DNA from: Pseudomonas prosekii
GTDB taxonomy: Bacteria > Pseudomonadota > Gammaproteobacteria > Pseudomonadales > Pseudomonadaceae
NCBI RefSeq assembly: GCF_900105155.1
Contig: NZ_LT629762.1
Location: forward strand, 3,139,001 to 3,203,000
Length of the DNA stretch: 64,000 nt
Direction of reading: 5' to 3'
The position numbers and the translations under genes are program-made. The notes beneath the pieces are model-generated. The model searched no databases. It was given only the letters and a program-made list of their open reading frames with translations, and was not told the origin of the DNA. How positions within the stretch are numbered: the stretch's first letter is position 1; each line of letters opens with the position of its first letter. Of the stretch, positions 35,375-44,376 are shown in pieces.

Positions 35375-35605
35375 GTTTCTGGGCGGAGTCACCCCCGTAA
35401 TCCCACCCCGAAACGTTGCCACGTTTGCAACTACTCAAGGCCTTCTCGAACCTTGTCGGCGATGTTGCTGGCGATGGCAGATGAGGTCCAGTGAACAGAT
35501 TTTTAATATTCTTTTAAGATCTAAATAAATTGATATTTATTCTTTTTAATTCATTTCGATTGCAGGCACAGTTGGGCTCATCACGCACTCACCAGGAGCA
35601 GCACC
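35375..35605 (+). promoter_or_regulatory. lsfA promoter region with AT-rich dyad
   Basis: Strongly AT-rich from 35500 to 35560 with the dyad ATAAAT-tgat-ATTTAT at 35525-35540, 66 bp before the lsfA start. AGGAG precedes the start. The part from 35375 to 35495 shows nothing I recognise. Confidence 0.45.
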
Positions 35606-36244
35606 ATGAGCCTCAGACTTGGCGATATCGCCCCCGATTTCGAACAGGATTCCAGCGCCGGTACCATTCGTTTCCACGAGTGGCTGGGCGATAGCTGGGG
35701 CGTGCTGTTTTCCCATCCGGCGGACTTCACCCCGGTGTGCACCACCGAACTGGGCTTTACCGCCAAGCTCAAGGAAGAATTCGCCCAGCGCGGCGTCAAG
35801 GCGATTGCACTGTCGGTCGACCCGGTGGACTCGCACCACAAGTGGATCGAAGACATCAACGAAACCCAGAACACGCTCGTCAATTTCCCGATTCTGGCCG
35901 ACGCTGATCGCAAGGTCTCGGACCTGTACGACCTGATTCACCCGAATGCCAACGACACCCTGACCGTGCGCTCGCTGTTTGTGATCGACCCGAACAAGAA
36001 GGTGCGGCTGACTATTACTTACCCGGCCAGCACCGGGCGCAACTTTCACGAAATCCTGCGGGTGATCGACTCGCTGCAACTCACCGACGACTACAAAGTA
36101 GCGACCCCGGCCAACTGGCAGGACGGTGATGAAGTGGTGATCGTGCCATCGCTCAAGGATGAAGATGAGATCAATAAGCGCTTTCCCAAGGGTTATCGCG
36201 CAGTCAAACCATACCTGCGCCTGACGCCGCAACCGAACCGCTAA
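35606..36244 (+). CDS. lsfA: 1-Cys peroxiredoxin LsfA
   Basis: 212 residues. Peroxidatic Cys45 lies in the PxxxTxxC motif (HPADFTPVCTTE); it is the only cysteine in the protein, so this is the 1-Cys Prx6 class. The C-terminal domain (NKKVRLTITYPASTGRNFHE onward) is typical of that class. Reduces hydrogen peroxide and alkyl peroxides. In P. putida the homologue is induced by sulfate starvation and lies beside the ssu genes, as here; a role in coping with the oxidants produced by flavin-dependent sulfonate cleavage is inference. Own terminator downstream. Confidence 0.92.
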   Translation: MSLRLGDIAPDFEQDSSAGTIRFHEWLGDSWGVLFSHPADFTPVCTTELGFTAKLKEEFAQRGVKAIALSVDPVDSHHKWIEDINETQNTLVNFPILADADRKVSDLYDLIHPNANDTLTVRSLFVIDPNKKVRLTITYPASTGRNFHEILRVIDSLQLTDDYKVATPANWQDGDEVVIVPSLKDEDEINKRFPKGYRAVKPYLRLTPQPNR

Positions 36245-36277
36245 ACCATCCATTGCACGGCGTGGCTGACGCCGCTT

Positions 36278-36340
36278 TCGCGAGCAAGCTCGCTCCCACA
36301 TTCGATCCGCTGTACCTGTGGGAGCGAGCTTGCTCGCGAT
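36278..36340. repeat. REP doublet (REPIN)
   Basis: TCGCGAGCAAGCTCGCTCCC and its inverse GGGAGCGAGCTTGCTCGCGA, close together with a 16-bp loop. Downstream of lsfA. Confidence 0.95.
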
Positions 36341-36401
36341 GACGATCCACCAGGCACCGCAAAATCAGAATTGAAACGTATCCACATCGCAGGGGATTTT
36401 C

Positions 36402-36426
36402 AGGCCGTTATACGGCCTATTTTTTT
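36402..36426 (+). terminator. Intrinsic terminator downstream of lsfA
   Basis: AGGCCGT-tat-ACGGCCT followed by ATTTTTTT. Separates lsfA from the ssu operon. Confidence 0.85.
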
Positions 36427-36474
36427 GCCTGGAAATCGTACTTCTGCATAGTTCTTTAAAGAATAACCAAATGA

Positions 36475-36489
36475 ATAAATATGATTTAT
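36475..36489. promoter_or_regulatory. AT-rich dyad upstream of ssuE
   Basis: ATAAAT-atg-ATTTAT, a perfect dyad, ending 87 bp before the ssuE start. The same ATAAAT-N(3-4)-ATTTA pattern precedes tauA and lsfA at similar distances. Likely binding site of a sulfur-status activator (CysB-like or SftR-like; inference). Confidence 0.45.
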
Positions 36490-36575
36490 GGATATATAAA
36501 TCACCTGTTAAGGTCACTCCATCGAAGCGAGATCGCACACTGCGAATCGCCTGAATTGTTCAAGGAATTATCTGA

Positions 36576-37169
36576 ATGCTGGTCGTCTCACTCGGTGGCA
36601 GCCCCAGCCAACGCTCCCGTTCCGGGGTGCTGCTGGAACGCTCGCAACGCTGGTTGCAGGAACGCGGTGTGGAAGTGGTGAGTTATCAGGTACGGGACTT
36701 CCCGGCCGAAGACTTGCTGCACGCACGCTTCGACAGCCCCAAGGTGATCGACCTGTTGCAGCAGATTGCCAACGCCGATGGCCTGCTGATCGCCACGCCG
36801 GTCTACAAAGCGTCGTTCTCTGGCGCGCTGAAAACCGTGCTCGATCTGCTGCCCGAGCGCGCGCTGGATCACAAAGTGGTGTTGCCAATGGCAACTGGCG
36901 GCAGCATCGCACACATGCTGGCGGTGGATTACGCGCTCAAACCGGTGCTGTCAGCACTGAAGGCGCAGGAAATGCTCCACGGGATTTTCGCCGTCGACAG
37001 CCAGATTGCTTACGCCGAGGGCAGTGCCCAGGCGCAACTGGCGCCGGAGCTGGAACAACGTCTGGATGAATCGCTGGAACTGTTTCTCAGCGCCATGGCG
37101 CGCCGACCGAAACCGATCGACCCGAACCTGCTCAACGAACGTTTATTAAGTGCTCGCTGGAGCATTTAA
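36576..37169 (+). CDS. ssuE: NAD(P)H-dependent FMN reductase SsuE
   Basis: 197 residues, flavodoxin-like fold. The start [18 protein letters not shown] contains the phosphate loop, and [21 protein letters not shown] is typical of SsuE. It supplies reduced FMN to the monooxygenase SsuD. AAGGA precedes the start. First gene of ssuE-ssuA-ssuD-ssuC-ssuB-ssuF; about 100 bp separate it from ssuA, the largest gap before ssuF. Confidence 0.94.
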   Translation: MLVVSLGGSPSQRSRSGVLLERSQRWLQERGVEVVSYQVRDFPAEDLLHARFDSPKVIDLLQQIANADGLLIATPVYKASFSGALKTVLDLLPERALDHKVVLPMATGGSIAHMLAVDYALKPVLSALKAQEMLHGIFAVDSQIAYAEGSAQAQLAPELEQRLDESLELFLSAMARRPKPIDPNLLNERLLSARWSI

Positions 37170-37270
37170 GCGGCCCTCAAGCCACCCCTGAATCTGCTCC
37201 ACTCCACCTTACTCAGCCGCCAACGGCCAAGCAGGTGCAGCCAAAACCCAACAGCAAATAGGAGAGCGCC

Positions 37271-38251
37271 ATGCGCACTGTCATTTTGCGTCGTGGTCTG
37301 GTCGCTCTGTTTGCAGCGGCTGTGACCTTCGGCGCCATTACCCAAGCACAAGCGCTTTCTTCCCATGAAGGCGTCCTGCGAATCGGCTATCAAAAGTACG
37401 GCACCCTGGTGCTGCTCAAAGCCAAAGGCACCTTGGAAAAACGCCTCGCCGCGCAAGGTGTGGACGTGCAATGGACTGAATTCCCCGGCGGCCCGCAGTT
37501 GCTCGAAGGCCTGAACGTCGGCTCGATCGACTTCGGCGTCACTGGCGAAACGCCGCCGGTATTCGCTCAGGCCGCTGGTGCCGATCTGCTCTACGTTGCC
37601 TACGAACCACCGGCGCCGCACAGCGAAGCGATCCTGGTGCCGAAGGACTCGCCGATCAAATCGGTGGCCGACCTCAAGGGCAAAAAAGTCGCCCTCAACA
37701 AAGGCTCGAACGTCCACTACCTGCTGGTGCGCGCACTCGAAGACGCCGGGCTCAAATACACCGACATCCAGACTGTCTTCCTGCCACCCGCCGATGCCCG
37801 CGCGGCGTTCGAACGCGGCAGTGTCGATGCGTGGGTGATCTGGGACCCGTACCAGGCCGCCGCCGAACAGCAACTGCAAGCGCACACCCTGCGCGATGGC
37901 CAGGGCATCGTCGACAACCATCAGTTCTACCTCGCGACCAAGCCCTACGCGCAGAAAAATCCTGAAGTGATCAAGACCCTCATCGAAGAAGTGCGCGCGG
38001 TCGGTGAATGGTCCAAAGCCAATCCTGAAGATGTGACCAAACAGGTCTCGCCGCTGCTCGGCTTGCCGGCGGACATCACCCTGACTTCGGTCAAGCGCCA
38101 GGGCTACGGCGCGCTGTTCCTGACCCCGGAAGTGGTCGCTGCGCAACAGAAAATCGCCGACAGCTTCTATCAGCTCAAGCTGATTCCCAAGCCGTTGAGC
38201 ATCAAAGACGTGATCTGGACGCCACCGGCAGCCGTTGCCAAAGCGCAGTAA
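37271..38251 (+). CDS. ssuA: Aliphatic sulfonate-binding protein SsuA
   Basis: 326 residues with signal peptide ending near AQA (residues 1-30). The mature part [50 protein letters not shown] and [19 protein letters not shown] matches the SsuA family. Periplasmic receptor delivering alkanesulfonates to SsuCB. AGGAG precedes the start. Confidence 0.94.
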   Translation: MRTVILRRGLVALFAAAVTFGAITQAQALSSHEGVLRIGYQKYGTLVLLKAKGTLEKRLAAQGVDVQWTEFPGGPQLLEGLNVGSIDFGVTGETPPVFAQAAGADLLYVAYEPPAPHSEAILVPKDSPIKSVADLKGKKVALNKGSNVHYLLVRALEDAGLKYTDIQTVFLPPADARAAFERGSVDAWVIWDPYQAAAEQQLQAHTLRDGQGIVDNHQFYLATKPYAQKNPEVIKTLIEEVRAVGEWSKANPEDVTKQVSPLLGLPADITLTSVKRQGYGALFLTPEVVAAQQKIADSFYQLKLIPKPLSIKDVIWTPPAAVAKAQ

Positions 38252-38276
38252 TTCGAACCCCCAAGGAGACCACTCC

Positions 38277-39425
38277 ATGAGCCTCAATATTTTCTGGTTC
38301 CTGCCAACCCACGGCGACGGCCATTACCTTGGCACCGCCGAAGGCGCTCGCGCCGTTGACCACGGTTACCTGCAACAAATCGCTCAAGCGGCCGATCGCC
38401 TGGGGTTTGGCGGGGTGTTGATCCCCACCGGGCGCTCCTGCGAAGACTCGTGGCTGGTCGCCGCGTCGCTGATCCCGGTGACCCAGCGCCTGAAATTCCT
38501 TGTCGCGCTGCGCCCCGGGATCATTTCCCCGACGGTCGCCGCGCGTCAGGCCGCAACCCTGGATCGGCTGTCCGGCGGGCGGGCGTTGTTCAACCTGGTC
38601 ACGGGCGGTGATCCGGACGAATTGGCTGGCGATGGCTTGTTTCTCAGCCACGAAGAGCGTTATCAGGCTTCGGTGGAATTCACCCGCATCTGGCGCCGCG
38701 TGCTCGAAGGCGAAACCGTCGATTACGATGGCCAGCACATCAGCGTGAAGGGCGCCAAACTGCTCTATCCGCCGATCCAGCAACCGCGTCCGCCGCTGTA
38801 CTTCGGCGGCTCGTCGGAAGCGGCGCAGGACTTGGCCGCTGAACAAGTGGAAATGGTCCTGACCTGGGGCGAACCGCCAGCGGCGGTGGCCGAGAAGATT
38901 GCACAAGTGCGGGCGAAAGCGGCGAAGCTCGGGCGCACCGTGCGCTTCGGCATTCGTCTGCATGTGATCGTCCGCGAAACCAACGCGGAAGCGTGGGCCG
39001 CAGCGGATCGACTGATCTCGCACGTGGACGACGAAACCATCGCGCGCGCCCAGGCTTCACTGTCGCGTTTCGATTCGGTCGGCCAGCAACGCATGGCCGC
39101 GCTGCACGGTGGCAGTCGCGACAATCTGGAAGTCAGCCCCAGCCTCTGGGCCGGTGTCGGCCTGGTGCGTGGCGGTGCCGGCACGGCGCTGGTGGGTGAC
39201 GGTCCGACCGTCGCGGCGCGGATGAAGGAATACGCCGACCTGGGCATCGACACGTTTATTTTCTCCGGTTATCCACACCTCGAAGAGGCCTACCGGGTCG
39301 CCGAATTGCTGTTCCCGCACATCGACGTCCAGCGCCCGGAACAACCGCAAGGGGCCAACTTCGTCAGCCCGTTCGGCGAGATGGTCGCCAACGACATTCT
39401 CCCCAAAGCCGCGTCCCAGAGCTGA
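38277..39425 (+). CDS. ssuD: FMNH2-dependent alkanesulfonate monooxygenase SsuD
   Basis: 382 residues, TIM-barrel luciferase-like fold. N-terminal [17 protein letters not shown] and [20 protein letters not shown] are SsuD signatures, as are [11 protein letters not shown] and the C-terminal [19 protein letters not shown]. Cleaves the C-S bond of alkanesulfonates to aldehyde and sulfite with FMNH2 from SsuE. AAGGAG precedes the start, 25 bp after ssuA. Confidence 0.96.
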   Translation: MSLNIFWFLPTHGDGHYLGTAEGARAVDHGYLQQIAQAADRLGFGGVLIPTGRSCEDSWLVAASLIPVTQRLKFLVALRPGIISPTVAARQAATLDRLSGGRALFNLVTGGDPDELAGDGLFLSHEERYQASVEFTRIWRRVLEGETVDYDGQHISVKGAKLLYPPIQQPRPPLYFGGSSEAAQDLAAEQVEMVLTWGEPPAAVAEKIAQVRAKAAKLGRTVRFGIRLHVIVRETNAEAWAAADRLISHVDDETIARAQASLSRFDSVGQQRMAALHGGSRDNLEVSPSLWAGVGLVRGGAGTALVGDGPTVAARMKEYADLGIDTFIFSGYPHLEEAYRVAELLFPHIDVQRPEQPQGANFVSPFGEMVANDILPKAASQS

Positions 39426-39434
39426 GGCGCCGTC

Positions 39435-40217
39435 ATGAAGAGAATTATCCACAACCTTGCGCCGTGGGCGTTGCCGGTGTTGCTGCTGGCGGTGTGGCAG
39501 TTGTCGGTGTCGGCGGGCTGGTTGTCGACGCGGATTCTGCCGGCGCCGATTGCAGTGATCGAGGCCGGCGTCAGTCTGGTGCGCAGTGGTGAAATCTGGA
39601 CGCACCTGGCCATCAGCGGCTGGCGCGCGGCCCTCGGTTTTACCATCGGCGGCAGCATCGGTCTGGTGCTCGGTTTCATCACCGGCCTGTCGAAGTGGGG
39701 CGAACGCTTGCTCGACAGTTCGGTGCAAATGGTCCGCAACGTGCCGCACCTGGCGCTGATTCCGCTGGTGATCCTGTGGTTCGGCATCGACGAGTCGGCG
39801 AAGATCTTTCTGGTGGCGCTGGGCACGTTGTTCCCGATTTACCTCAACACGTATCACGGCATCCGCAACGTCGATCCGGCGCTGGTAGAGATGGCGCGCA
39901 GTTATGGCTTGAGCGGTTTCAGCCTGTTCCGGCAGGTGATTCTGCCGGGCGCGTTGCCGTCGATTCTGGTTGGCGTGCGTTTCGCGCTGGGCTTCATGTG
40001 GCTGACGCTGATCGTCGCGGAAACCATTTCCGCGAGTTCCGGCATCGGTTATCTGGCGATGAACGCGCGCGAATTCCTGCAGACCGACGTCGTGGTTTTG
40101 GCGATTTTGCTGTACGCGGTGCTCGGCAAACTTGCCGACCTCGCCGCCCGTGGACTTGAACGTGTGTGGCTGCGCTGGCATCCGGCGTATCAAGTCGCCA
40201 AGGGAGGTGCCGCATGA
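39435..40217 (+). CDS. ssuC: Sulfonate ABC transporter permease SsuC
   Basis: 260 residues with about six membrane helices. The cytoplasmic EAA-type loop is [30 protein letters not shown] (coupling region, about residues 145-175). Pairs with SsuB to import sulfonates. The start is 9 bp after ssuD and the stop overlaps ssuB by 4 bp (ATGA). Confidence 0.94.
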   Translation: MKRIIHNLAPWALPVLLLAVWQLSVSAGWLSTRILPAPIAVIEAGVSLVRSGEIWTHLAISGWRAALGFTIGGSIGLVLGFITGLSKWGERLLDSSVQMVRNVPHLALIPLVILWFGIDESAKIFLVALGTLFPIYLNTYHGIRNVDPALVEMARSYGLSGFSLFRQVILPGALPSILVGVRFALGFMWLTLIVAETISASSGIGYLAMNAREFLQTDVVVLAILLYAVLGKLADLAARGLERVWLRWHPAYQVAKGGAA

Positions 40218-41044
40218 CTGCTCAACACACCGCTCAACACACTGCTCAACAACCCCCACGCCTGCTGCGCGGAATTCCGCTGGTGGTGCGCAAGCTGCAA
40301 AAGACTTTCGGCGCGCGGCAAGTGCTGCGCGAGATTGACCTGCACATTCCGGCCGGGCAATTCGTTGCTGTAGTCGGGCGCAGCGGCTGCGGCAAAAGTA
40401 CCTTGCTGCGCTTGCTCGCCGGCCTCGACAAACCTACCGGCGGCGAACTGCTGGCCGGTTCGGCGCCGCTCAGCGAGGCCCGCGAAGACACGCGATTGAT
40501 GTTCCAGGAAGCGCGTTTGCTGCCGTGGAAAAAAGTCATCGACAACGTCGGCCTCGGGCTCGGCGGCGACTGGCGGCCCAAAGCCCTGGAAGCACTGGAA
40601 TCGGTTGGCCTGGCGGACCGCGCCAATGAGTGGCCAGCGGCGCTGTCCGGTGGCCAGAAGCAACGCGTGGCGCTGGCCCGCGCGCTGATCCACCAACCGC
40701 GTTTGTTGCTGCTGGACGAACCGCTGGGCGCCCTCGATGCGCTGACCCGAATCGAGATGCAGCAACTGATCGAACGGCTCTGGCAAAAACACGGCTTTAC
40801 CGTGTTGCTGGTGACTCACGACGTCAGCGAAGCGGTGGCGATTGCCGACCGGGTGATCCTGATCGAGGACGGCGAAGTCGGCCTCGACCTTCACGTCGAA
40901 CTGCCACGCCCGCGTGTGCGCGGCTCGCATCGGCTGGCGGCGCTGGAAACCGAAGTACTCAACCGCGTGTTGTCGCTCCCCGGCGAGCCACCGGAACCGG
41001 AACCCGTTTCACCATTGCCCACGCAATTGCGTTGGGCGCAATAG
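40214..41044 (+). CDS. ssuB: Sulfonate ABC transporter ATPase SsuB
   Basis: 276 residues. N-terminal [12 protein letters not shown] contains a short direct repeat (nine-base unit). Walker [10 protein letters not shown], signature [15 protein letters not shown], Walker [14 protein letters not shown], and the switch His in LLVTHDV are all intact. Energises SsuC; it may also serve the orphan TauA (inference). Confidence 0.95.
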   Translation: MTAQHTAQHTAQQPPRLLRGIPLVVRKLQKTFGARQVLREIDLHIPAGQFVAVVGRSGCGKSTLLRLLAGLDKPTGGELLAGSAPLSEAREDTRLMFQEARLLPWKKVIDNVGLGLGGDWRPKALEALESVGLADRANEWPAALSGGQKQRVALARALIHQPRLLLLDEPLGALDALTRIEMQQLIERLWQKHGFTVLLVTHDVSEAVAIADRVILIEDGEVGLDLHVELPRPRVRGSHRLAALETEVLNRVLSLPGEPPEPEPVSPLPTQLRWAQ

Positions 41045-41130
41045 AGGCAGCGGCAAGTTGCAAGCTTCAAGCGGCAAGAGGAAGCAGGGTGCTTTTTCTT
41101 GCGACTTGTAGCTTGCCGCTTGCAGCTCAT
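41045..41130. repeat. Imperfect palindrome between ssuB and ssuF
   Basis: GCGGCAAGTTGCAAGCTTCA and AGCGGCAAG face CTTGTAGCTTGCCGCTTGCA across a short CTTTTTCTTGC loop. A common Pseudomonas intergenic palindrome; it interrupts the ssu operon. Confidence 0.75.
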
Positions 41131-41151
41131 TTCGACCCGAGGAGAAATCGC

Positions 41152-41367
41152 ATGACTATCAAAGCCATCAACGTTCGTAACCAGTTCAAAGGCTCGATCA
41201 AGGAAATCGTCCTGGGTGACGTGTTGTCGGAAATCGACGTGCAAACCGCGTCCGGCATCGTCACTTCGGTGATCACCACGCGTTCGGTGAAAGAGCTGGA
41301 ACTGGTGGTCGGCAGCGAAGTAATCGCCTTCGTCAAATCCACCGAAGTGTCGATCGCCAAGTTGTAA
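41152..41367 (+). CDS. ssuF: Molybdopterin-binding (TOBE/Mop) protein SsuF
   Basis: 71 residues, a single Mop/TOBE domain: MTIKAINVRNQFKGSIKEIV, TASGIVTSVITTRSVKELEL and VGSEVIAFVKSTEVSIAKL. These small proteins bind molybdate or molybdopterin. SsuF is encoded with ssuEADCB in P. putida and is needed there for growth on sulfonates, though its biochemical role is unclear. GAGGAG precedes the start; a palindrome separates it from ssuB. Confidence 0.9.
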   Translation: MTIKAINVRNQFKGSIKEIVLGDVLSEIDVQTASGIVTSVITTRSVKELELVVGSEVIAFVKSTEVSIAKL

Positions 41368-41388
41368 GCAGCGGCGAGCGTCTGCCTT

Positions 41389-41421
41389 TGATCGTTCCTA
41401 CGCTCCGCATGGGAACGATCA
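41389..41421. repeat. GATCGTTCC / GGAACGATC stem-loop
   Basis: Nine-bp perfect stem with a 13-nt loop (TACGCTCCGCATG) between convergent ssuF and the tetR-type gene. A similar element occurs at 54863-54893. May end transcripts from either side, though it lacks a T-run. Confidence 0.7.
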
Positions 41422-41423
41422 GC

Positions 41424-42062
41424 TCAGGCCGACAATGTGCGCTTGGGCAGGTACGGCGGCAGATACAGTCCCAGATAGGCATCAAATACCCGCATGCCTT
41501 CTTCGGCCATGCGCGGGGTTATTTGCCCGTGCTGCTGCACTGAGCGCGCGTAAACGCGGTCGCCCAATTCCATCGCCAACGCAAACACGTCGACATCGCT
41601 CGGCAGGCGCGGCAATTCAAAGTGATGGTCGAACAACTTGTGCATCAGGTCGCCGAGTTCGATGTCGTGCTGGCGGTCGGCCTGGGTGACTTCGGTCAAG
41701 CCGTGTTGCGCGAGGATCAGTTGGCGCGCGGCGGCGTCTTCGCCGTAGATGTCGAGCATGCGTTGCTCGACCAATTGCGAGAGGTCGCGCCAACCGTTTA
41801 GCTCATCGTGATTGATCGGCGCTTGCAGGCAGGCGCGGAATGCGCCGTGGACGTCGGCGGTCAGCGCTTCGAGCAGCGCCGGGACGCTGGCGAAGAAGTG
41901 ATAGACGGAGGAGGGCGGGATCTCCGCGCGCTCGGCGACGCTGTAGATCGACAGGCTGGCCACGCCCTCGGCGGCCAGCAGCGTGCGGGCGGCATCGAGG
42001 ATCGAATCGATCCGCGCCTGGCTGCGTGCGCGGGGTTTGCGAATAGGGGCGGGGCGCGTCAT
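41424..42062 (-). CDS. TetR-family transcriptional regulator
   Basis: 212 residues from MTRPAPIRKPRARSQARIDS, preceded by AGGAGG. The N-terminal helix-turn-helix is at about residues 15-60 (ILDAARTLLAAEGVASLSIY, then IPPSSVYHFFASVPALLEAL). The C-terminal ligand domain has no clear subclass signature. Its target is not evident: the neighbours are ssuF (convergent) and spuI (upstream, same strand, beyond a REP doublet and terminator). The longer upstream frame runs through a REP unit and is rejected. Confidence 0.88.
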   Translation of the reverse strand: MTRPAPIRKPRARSQARIDSILDAARTLLAAEGVASLSIYSVAERAEIPPSSVYHFFASVPALLEALTADVHGAFRACLQAPINHDELNGWRDLSQLVEQRMLDIYGEDAAARQLILAQHGLTEVTQADRQHDIELGDLMHKLFDHHFELPRLPSDVDVFALAMELGDRVYARSVQQHGQITPRMAEEGMRVFDAYLGLYLPPYLPKRTLSA

Positions 42063-42127
42063 TGAAGTCCTCCTGCGGGGCTGCGGGCATTGTACGAGCA
42101 GGCAACTTTGTTGTCTGCCCGGACACC

Positions 42128-42220
42128 ATCGCGAGCAAGCTCGCTCCCACAGGGGATAATTTGCGAACACCAAACTCCTGTTCCCTGAAGAGCAACTGTG
42201 GGAGCGAGCTTGCTCGCGAT
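42128..42220. repeat. REP doublet (REPIN)
   Basis: ATCGCGAGCAAGCTCGCTCC and its inverse ending GCGAGCTTGCTCGCGAT, about 45 bp apart. Between the tetR-type gene and the spuI terminator. Confidence 0.95.
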
Positions 42221-42236
42221 CCGCCGCAGGCGGCCA

Positions 42237-42279
42237 TAAAAAAACGCCGCAGGCTTCAGCAGCCGGCGGCGTTTTTTTT
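42237..42279 (-). terminator. Intrinsic terminator of spuI
   Basis: AAAAAAACGCCGC and GCGGCGTTTTTTTT flank a short loop with an inner GGCT/AGCC pair. Runs on both sides make it bidirectional; it lies 11 bp after the spuI stop. Confidence 0.9.
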
Positions 42280-42289
42280 CTGCAACCGC

Positions 42290-43666
42290 TTAAACGGTAT
42301 GCAGGTACCAGTTGTACTCAAGGTCGGAGATGGAGTGTTCGAACTCCTCCAGCTCACTTTCCTTGCAGGCGACGAAGATATCGATGTACTTCGGATCGAT
42401 GTACTTGGCCATCACCTCGCTGTCGTCCAACTCGCGCAATGCGTCGCGCAGGTTGTTCGGCAGGCTTTGCTCATTCTGCTCGTAGCTGTTGCCTTCAACC
42501 GGTGCGCCCGGCTCGATCTTGTTGGTCAGGCCGTGATGCACGCCCGCCAGAACCGAAGCCATCAGCAGATACGGGTTGGCGTCGGCACCGGCTACGCGGT
42601 GTTCGATGCGTACGGCATCGGACGAACCGGTCGGCACGCGAATCGCCACAGTCCGGTTGTCCAGGCCCCAGCACGGTGAGTTCGGCACGTAGAACTGTGC
42701 GCCGAAACGACGGTACGAGTTGACGTTCGGGCAGAGGAAAGCCATCTGCGCCGGCAGGGTCTCGAGCACACCGCCGATCGCGTGACGCAGTGCGGCGTTC
42801 TGCTCGGGATCCTCGCTGGCAAAAATATTCTTGCCGTCACGGTCGAGAATCGAGATGTGGACGTGCAAACCGTTACCTGCCTGGCCCGGGTAAGGCTTGG
42901 CCATGAAGGTGGTGTCCATTTCATGGTCGTAGGCGATGTTCTTGATCAGACGCTTGAGCAGTACCGCGTAGTCGCATGCCTTGATCGGGTCGGCGACGTG
43001 GTGCAGGTTCACTTCGAACTGCGCCGGGGCACTTTCCTTGACGATGGCGTCGGCCGGGATGCCTTGCTCTTTCGCACCTTCCAGAATGTCCTGGAGGCAG
43101 TCGACGTATTCGTCGAGGTCGTCGATCAGGTAGACCTGTGTCGAATGCGGGCGTTTGCCGGAGATCGGCGAGCGCGGCGGTTGCGGGCGGCCGTTCACGT
43201 TCTCCTGGTCGATCAGGTAGAACTCAAGTTCGAATGCGGCGCAGATGGTCAGGCCCATCTCGTCAAACTTGGTAACAACTTGGCGCAGGACTTCACGGGG
43301 ATCCGCGAAGAAGGGTTCACCTTCGAGTTCGTGCATGGTCATTAACAGTTGCGCGGTAGGGCGCTTCTGCCAAGGCTCGTTGCACAGGGTGTCTGGGATT
43401 GGATAGCAGATTCGGTCAGCATCGCCGATGTCCAGGCCCAGACCGGTGCTTTCCACCGTCGAGCCATTGATATCCAGAGCAAATAGAGAGGCCGGCAGGT
43501 TGATGCCTTTCTCGTAAACCTTGTGGAGACTGGTGCGTTCAATGCGCTTGCCGCGCACCACACCATTCATATCCGCAATCAGAAGGTCAACGTACAGAAC
43601 CTCAGGATGTTCCTTAAGGAACGCGTTCGCTTCGTTAAGCTGAACGGCACGCGGGGGTACCGACAT
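42290..43666 (-). CDS. spuI: Gamma-glutamylpolyamine synthetase (glutamine-synthetase-like)
   Basis: 458 residues of the glutamine synthetase fold. DMNGVVRGKRI near the N-terminus, CAAFELEFYLID (metal Glu), NGLHVHISILD and RVAGADANPYL are the active-site regions. The shortened adenylylation region and the polyamine-locus position identify the PuuA/SpuI type, which joins glutamate to putrescine or another polyamine using ATP. AAGGTG precedes the start. Divergent from the decayed spuA and the spuB-H cluster, as in P. aeruginosa. Confidence 0.9.
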   Translation of the reverse strand: MSVPPRAVQLNEANAFLKEHPEVLYVDLLIADMNGVVRGKRIERTSLHKVYEKGINLPASLFALDINGSTVESTGLGLDIGDADRICYPIPDTLCNEPWQKRPTAQLLMTMHELEGEPFFADPREVLRQVVTKFDEMGLTICAAFELEFYLIDQENVNGRPQPPRSPISGKRPHSTQVYLIDDLDEYVDCLQDILEGAKEQGIPADAIVKESAPAQFEVNLHHVADPIKACDYAVLLKRLIKNIAYDHEMDTTFMAKPYPGQAGNGLHVHISILDRDGKNIFASEDPEQNAALRHAIGGVLETLPAQMAFLCPNVNSYRRFGAQFYVPNSPCWGLDNRTVAIRVPTGSSDAVRIEHRVAGADANPYLLMASVLAGVHHGLTNKIEPGAPVEGNSYEQNEQSLPNNLRDALRELDDSEVMAKYIDPKYIDIFVACKESELEEFEHSISDLEYNWYLHTV

Positions 43667-43945
43667 GATGCAACACCTTTGTTGTTAAAAATATCAATCA
43701 TTGAGCTCTTCGGGTTTCAGTCAACCCGAACGGCATGCCGAAGTCAAGCAAGGCCTTTTTTGCCCTAAAAAAGCGCTCAAGTGGCTTTTTTGAGGCACTT
43801 TGGGGCGTTTTTATGCCTTTGAATACTTTGATGTCTGCGGGCTTGAGCGGGCCGTGTTGTATTTTTTACGGGGGTGTTGTGTAAAAAAATGAACAAGGCT
43901 AAGCTCCGATTCAAACCCATAACAGCAATAATACCGGGGTGCTTC
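43667..43945. promoter_or_regulatory. Divergent promoter region spuI / spuA remnant
   Basis: 279 bp with AT-rich tracts (GTTGTTAAAAATATCAATCA near 43682; TTGTATTTTTTACGG near 43857). Must carry the spuI promoter and whatever drives spuB onward. I recognise no specific operator. Confidence 0.4.
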
Positions 43946-44339
43946 ATGTCTCGCCTGCCGTTAATCGGCGTCACCGTCTGCTCCAGGCAGATCGGTCTGT
44001 ATGCTTATCACATCAGTGGCGATTGTTACGTCCACGCCAAGGCCAGCATTGCCAATGGCGCGGCGTCGACTCTTCCTTCCCCGGTGATCTCGCTGGCCCC
44101 GTCCGATATTCTGGACGGCCCGCAGCACATTCTCTTTACTACTCGTCTTTCCAATATAGAACCGTTTGACTGCGCCGGCTCAGCCGAGGCGCGGCGAACT
44201 GCTCACGATTCTGCACGCACGACCGTCGCCCCTCTACACTCTCGCGCAGCCTTCAACGGCATATGTGCGTGGTCGGCGCAGTGGCAATCTGTATCAAGTC
44301 ACGCCGATGCGTCAATTGACGCCTGACTTAAACGCCTGA
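43946..44339 (+). pseudogene. spuA: Decayed gamma-glutamyl-GABA hydrolase (class I glutamine amidotransferase-like)
   Basis: MSRLPLIGVTVCSRQIGLYA, YHISGDCYV, APSDILDG, ILFTTRLSNIEPF and TAHDSAR still follow the N-terminal half of SpuA/PuuD proteins. The key LFTGSPSN-type motif is altered, and a few codons are missing before the nucleophile motif GICRG. The first frame then reads GICAWS, while CGTGGT (Arg-Gly) continues in another frame that ends GNLYQ...NA-stop at 44339. The family is about 250 residues; only about 130 codons remain, with both a frame change and loss of the His/Glu half. It stands exactly where spuA stands in P. aeruginosa. A 126-codon frame remains open to 44326, but an active enzyme is not expected. 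Confidence 0.75.
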
Positions 44340-44376
44340 CTTATACGAGTCAGGAAACCCAGCCTAAGAGGCATTT

